DNA from: Rhodospirillales bacterium
GTDB taxonomy: Bacteria; Pseudomonadota; Alphaproteobacteria; Rhodospirillales; Casp-alpha2
Direction of reading: 5' to 3'
Length of the DNA: 9,268 bases
Assembly (NCBI GenBank): GCA_018664265.1
Contig: JABJOR010000311.1
Location: 1 to 9,268 of the forward strand
Numbering within the stretch: position 1 is the first letter of the stretch; each line of letters starts with the position of its first letter. Positions 8,011 through 9,268 of this stretch are shown here, piece by piece. Under the pieces are notes generated by a model. That model had not been told where the DNA came from. It made no database searches and saw only the letters and a program-made list of their open reading frames with translations. A program made the translations under genes and the position numbers.

Positions 8011-8695
8011 AATGTCTCAATATATCTATGATTGCAGTGTCAAAATCGTGTACCTTTTCAGGGATTTTTTTCGAATTTTCTCGAGTCGCGGGGCGAAGGG
8101 GCCTCATTATATCGGCTTTATCACGCATTCTTGCAACATAAGGCCGCATCCCCAAATCTTCATCAAGCACATGACTGATTAGCCAGTCGTAACAGAATTT
8201 TCCAGCTTCAGACGCAATGTCATTGATGGTGTCTTCGTTGGCATTTTGGGCTTTTCTAGCGATCATGTCGAGATCAGCGATAAGGGCTGCATGCTTGGCC
8301 TTGTGGTCTTCACAAAAAGCATATCCGGCCGCCTTTTGTAGTTTCTCTTCCCGCTCAAAATGTTTCTCAGTGTATTGTTTCAAGGAATGCATGAAAGGCA
8401 TAACCTGCCGTGGTGAGGTGAATTTTGGCACGTTCATATTGAAACGGTTGATCAGCCCAAAAAGAATACGATGATCCTTGTCGATGATTCCATTATCAAC
8501 AGCGTACTTTTCTTGCCATTGAATTTGTTTTATGGATTTTGACAGAGACAATCGCTTGATTTTGCGGGATTTCAATTTTGAAGCAAGATCACGACGATCA
8601 TTGCCTTCACGTTTCAGCATTATGTTCACAGTAATTCCAGCGGTCAAAATTACAATGCCGCCGATAATATAAAGTATGTAGGAGTAGCTTTCCAT
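7937..8695 (-). CDS. Membrane-anchored bacteriohemerythrin, upstream copy with C-terminal extension
   Basis: The open frame encodes 252 residues: an N-terminal transmembrane helix (about 6-27), a strongly basic linker (28-48), and a complete hemerythrin domain with ligands H75, H112, E116, H131, H135, H175 and D180. The segment LSLSKSIKQI (49-58) before the domain is identical in the downstream paralogue. The sister ends just after RMQD, but this frame continues for about 60 residues beyond RMRD. Its last 25 or so residues are an out-of-frame reading of the sister's membrane-helix codons, a 74-base overlap. An A7 run (minus strand, 8065-8071) with one extra A would stop the frame at 8058-8060 and give about 212 residues, so the true C-terminus is uncertain. 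The start has a strong GAGGGGA site. The likely role is oxygen, NO or iron binding on the cytoplasmic face of the membrane. Confidence 0.88.
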   Translation of the reverse strand: MESYSYILYIIGGIVILTAGITVNIMLKREGNDRRDLASKLKSRKIKRLSLSKSIKQIQWQEKYAVDNGIIDKDHRILFGLINRFNMNVPKFTSPRQVMPFMHSLKQYTEKHFEREEKLQKAAGYAFCEDHKAKHAALIADLDMIARKAQNANEDTINDIASEAGKFCYDWLISHVLDEDLGMRPYVARMRDKADIMRPLRPATRENSKKIPEKVHDFDTAIIDILRHYGTIHYIVFHFFSYPDRLCARRAL

Positions 8696-8756
8696 CGTCC
8701 CCTCATCACAGAACCTAGTTTGTTTTTAATTTTTAGTAGTCAGTCTTATTCCTACT
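8696..8756. other. AT-rich gap between trmJ and the hemerythrin pair
   Basis: These 61 bases are clearly more AT-rich than the flanking genes, with T5 runs on the plus strand around 8722-8734. They probably hold the hemerythrin promoter. I see no convincing -35/-10 pair and no clear terminator for trmJ, so read-through from trmJ remains possible. Confidence 0.35.
8698..8704 (-). promoter_or_regulatory. Strong ribosome binding site of the upstream hemerythrin gene
   Basis: The minus strand reads GAGGGGA immediately before the spacer CG and the ATG at 8695. It is the strongest ribosome site on the right side of the window. The downstream hemerythrin gene lacks an equal one, so it may depend on translation of this gene. 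Confidence 0.6.
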
Positions 8757-9268
8757 CTATTTCCTACGTAGATGCTTGCGAGTCAATCCTGAAATTATAC
8801 CGCGCATGGTTCGGACTTCCTGATCCGTCATATTTGCCCGTTGGAACATGGCCCGGATGTTTCTGACCATGGCCGGGCGTTTTTCCGGTGGGCGCAGGAA
8901 GCCACAATCATCCAGCTCGGTTTCCAGATGTTCAAACATATGGACCAGGTCTTTTTTGCTGGCACGCCGGGTTCGTTCTTCCTGGGGAGTGTCCAGAATG
9001 CTTTTACGGTCTTCATCGGTATCGCCAAGGCTTGCCTGAAACCATTCATAGCCAATGCAAAATACGGCTTGAGCCAGATTGAGGGATTTGAATGCGGGGT
9101 TTAGTGGTACAGCCAGAATGGCATCACTGAGAACTGTATCATCATTGTTTAATCCCTTTGCTTCGGGGCCGAACATGATGCCTGTTTTCAGATCGTCTTT
9201 TGCGGCTTGATGTAGCGCGTATGCTGCTTCGCGAGGGGTATAGGTGGCTTGCGCCGAATCCCGTTGAC
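8757..9268 (-). CDS. trmJ: tRNA (cytidine/uridine-2'-O-)-methyltransferase TrmJ, C-terminal part (5' end outside window)
   Basis: TrmJ is a SPOUT-class enzyme that methylates the 2'-hydroxyl of nucleotide 32 in several tRNAs. The frame is open to the right edge, so the start lies beyond it. The ATG at 9176 falls inside the conserved GIMFGPEAKGL segment and is not the start. The visible part has FGPEAKGLNNDD (SPOUT motif 2) and LNPAFKSLNLAQAV (motif 3, the knot that holds S-adenosylmethionine). It ends with the TrmJ C-terminal region: HLETELDDCGFLRPPEKRP, MVRNIRAMFQRA and EVRTMRGIISGL. That tail separates it from other SpoU methyltransferases and is typical of proteobacterial TrmJ. It lies upstream of the two hemerythrin genes on the same strand, 61 bases away. 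Confidence 0.93.
   Translation of the reverse strand, partial: QRDSAQATYTPREAAYALHQAAKDDLKTGIMFGPEAKGLNNDDTVLSDAILAVPLNPAFKSLNLAQAVFCIGYEWFQASLGDTDEDRKSILDTPQEERTRRASKKDLVHMFEHLETELDDCGFLRPPEKRPAMVRNIRAMFQRANMTDQEVRTMRGIISGLTRKHLRRK

Noticed and set aside
8217..8474. Plus-strand frame of 85 codons opposite the hemerythrin gene
   Set aside because: It is the complement of conserved hemerythrin codons. Its cysteine- and serine-rich product resembles no family.

Overview
This window looks like ordinary chromosomal DNA from an alphaproteobacterium, most likely Rhodospirillales or a related marine order. The evidence is the alphaproteobacterial style of TrmJ, RluB and MutL, a MutL carrying the endonuclease motif, the moderate GC content and the tandem bacteriohemerythrins. 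The genus cannot be fixed from the sequence. Coding density is high, no gap exceeds about 125 bases, and no mobile element, phage gene, CRISPR array or structural RNA gene was seen.

Positions 1-3564 (plus strand) form a probable operon. It holds the 3' part of an M16 zinc-peptidase gene cut by the window edge, a second exported M16-family protein whose zinc site is lost, and pgi (glucose-6-phosphate isomerase). The gaps are 4 and about 8 bases. A 124-base intergenic region follows with two consecutive palindromes: a hairpin that starts at the pgi stop codon and is followed by T-rich sequence, then a long interrupted hairpin. After it comes mutL (mismatch repair, endonuclease type), also on plus.

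Positions 5499-6852 (minus strand) carry rluB and rsmD, two rRNA-modification genes 7 bases apart. rsmD meets mutL tail to tail with one base between the stop codons. tadA (tRNA adenosine deaminase) runs divergently from rluB on plus. This central block is therefore RNA-modification housekeeping: RsmD for 16S rRNA, RluB for 23S rRNA and TadA for the tRNA wobble base. trmJ at the right edge adds a tRNA 2'-O-methyltransferase.

Positions 7417-8695 (minus strand) hold the most distinctive content: two tandem paralogues, each with an N-terminal membrane helix, a basic linker and a complete bacteriohemerythrin di-iron domain. They share an invariant ten-residue segment just before the domain. The upstream copy has a roughly 60-residue C-terminal extension with no counterpart in its sister. 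This extension runs 74 bases into the sister gene, and one added A in an A7 run would remove it. The pair lies between trmJ (partial, 8757-9268) and tadA. Its likely role is oxygen, NO or iron handling at the membrane, but no partner enzyme is visible.
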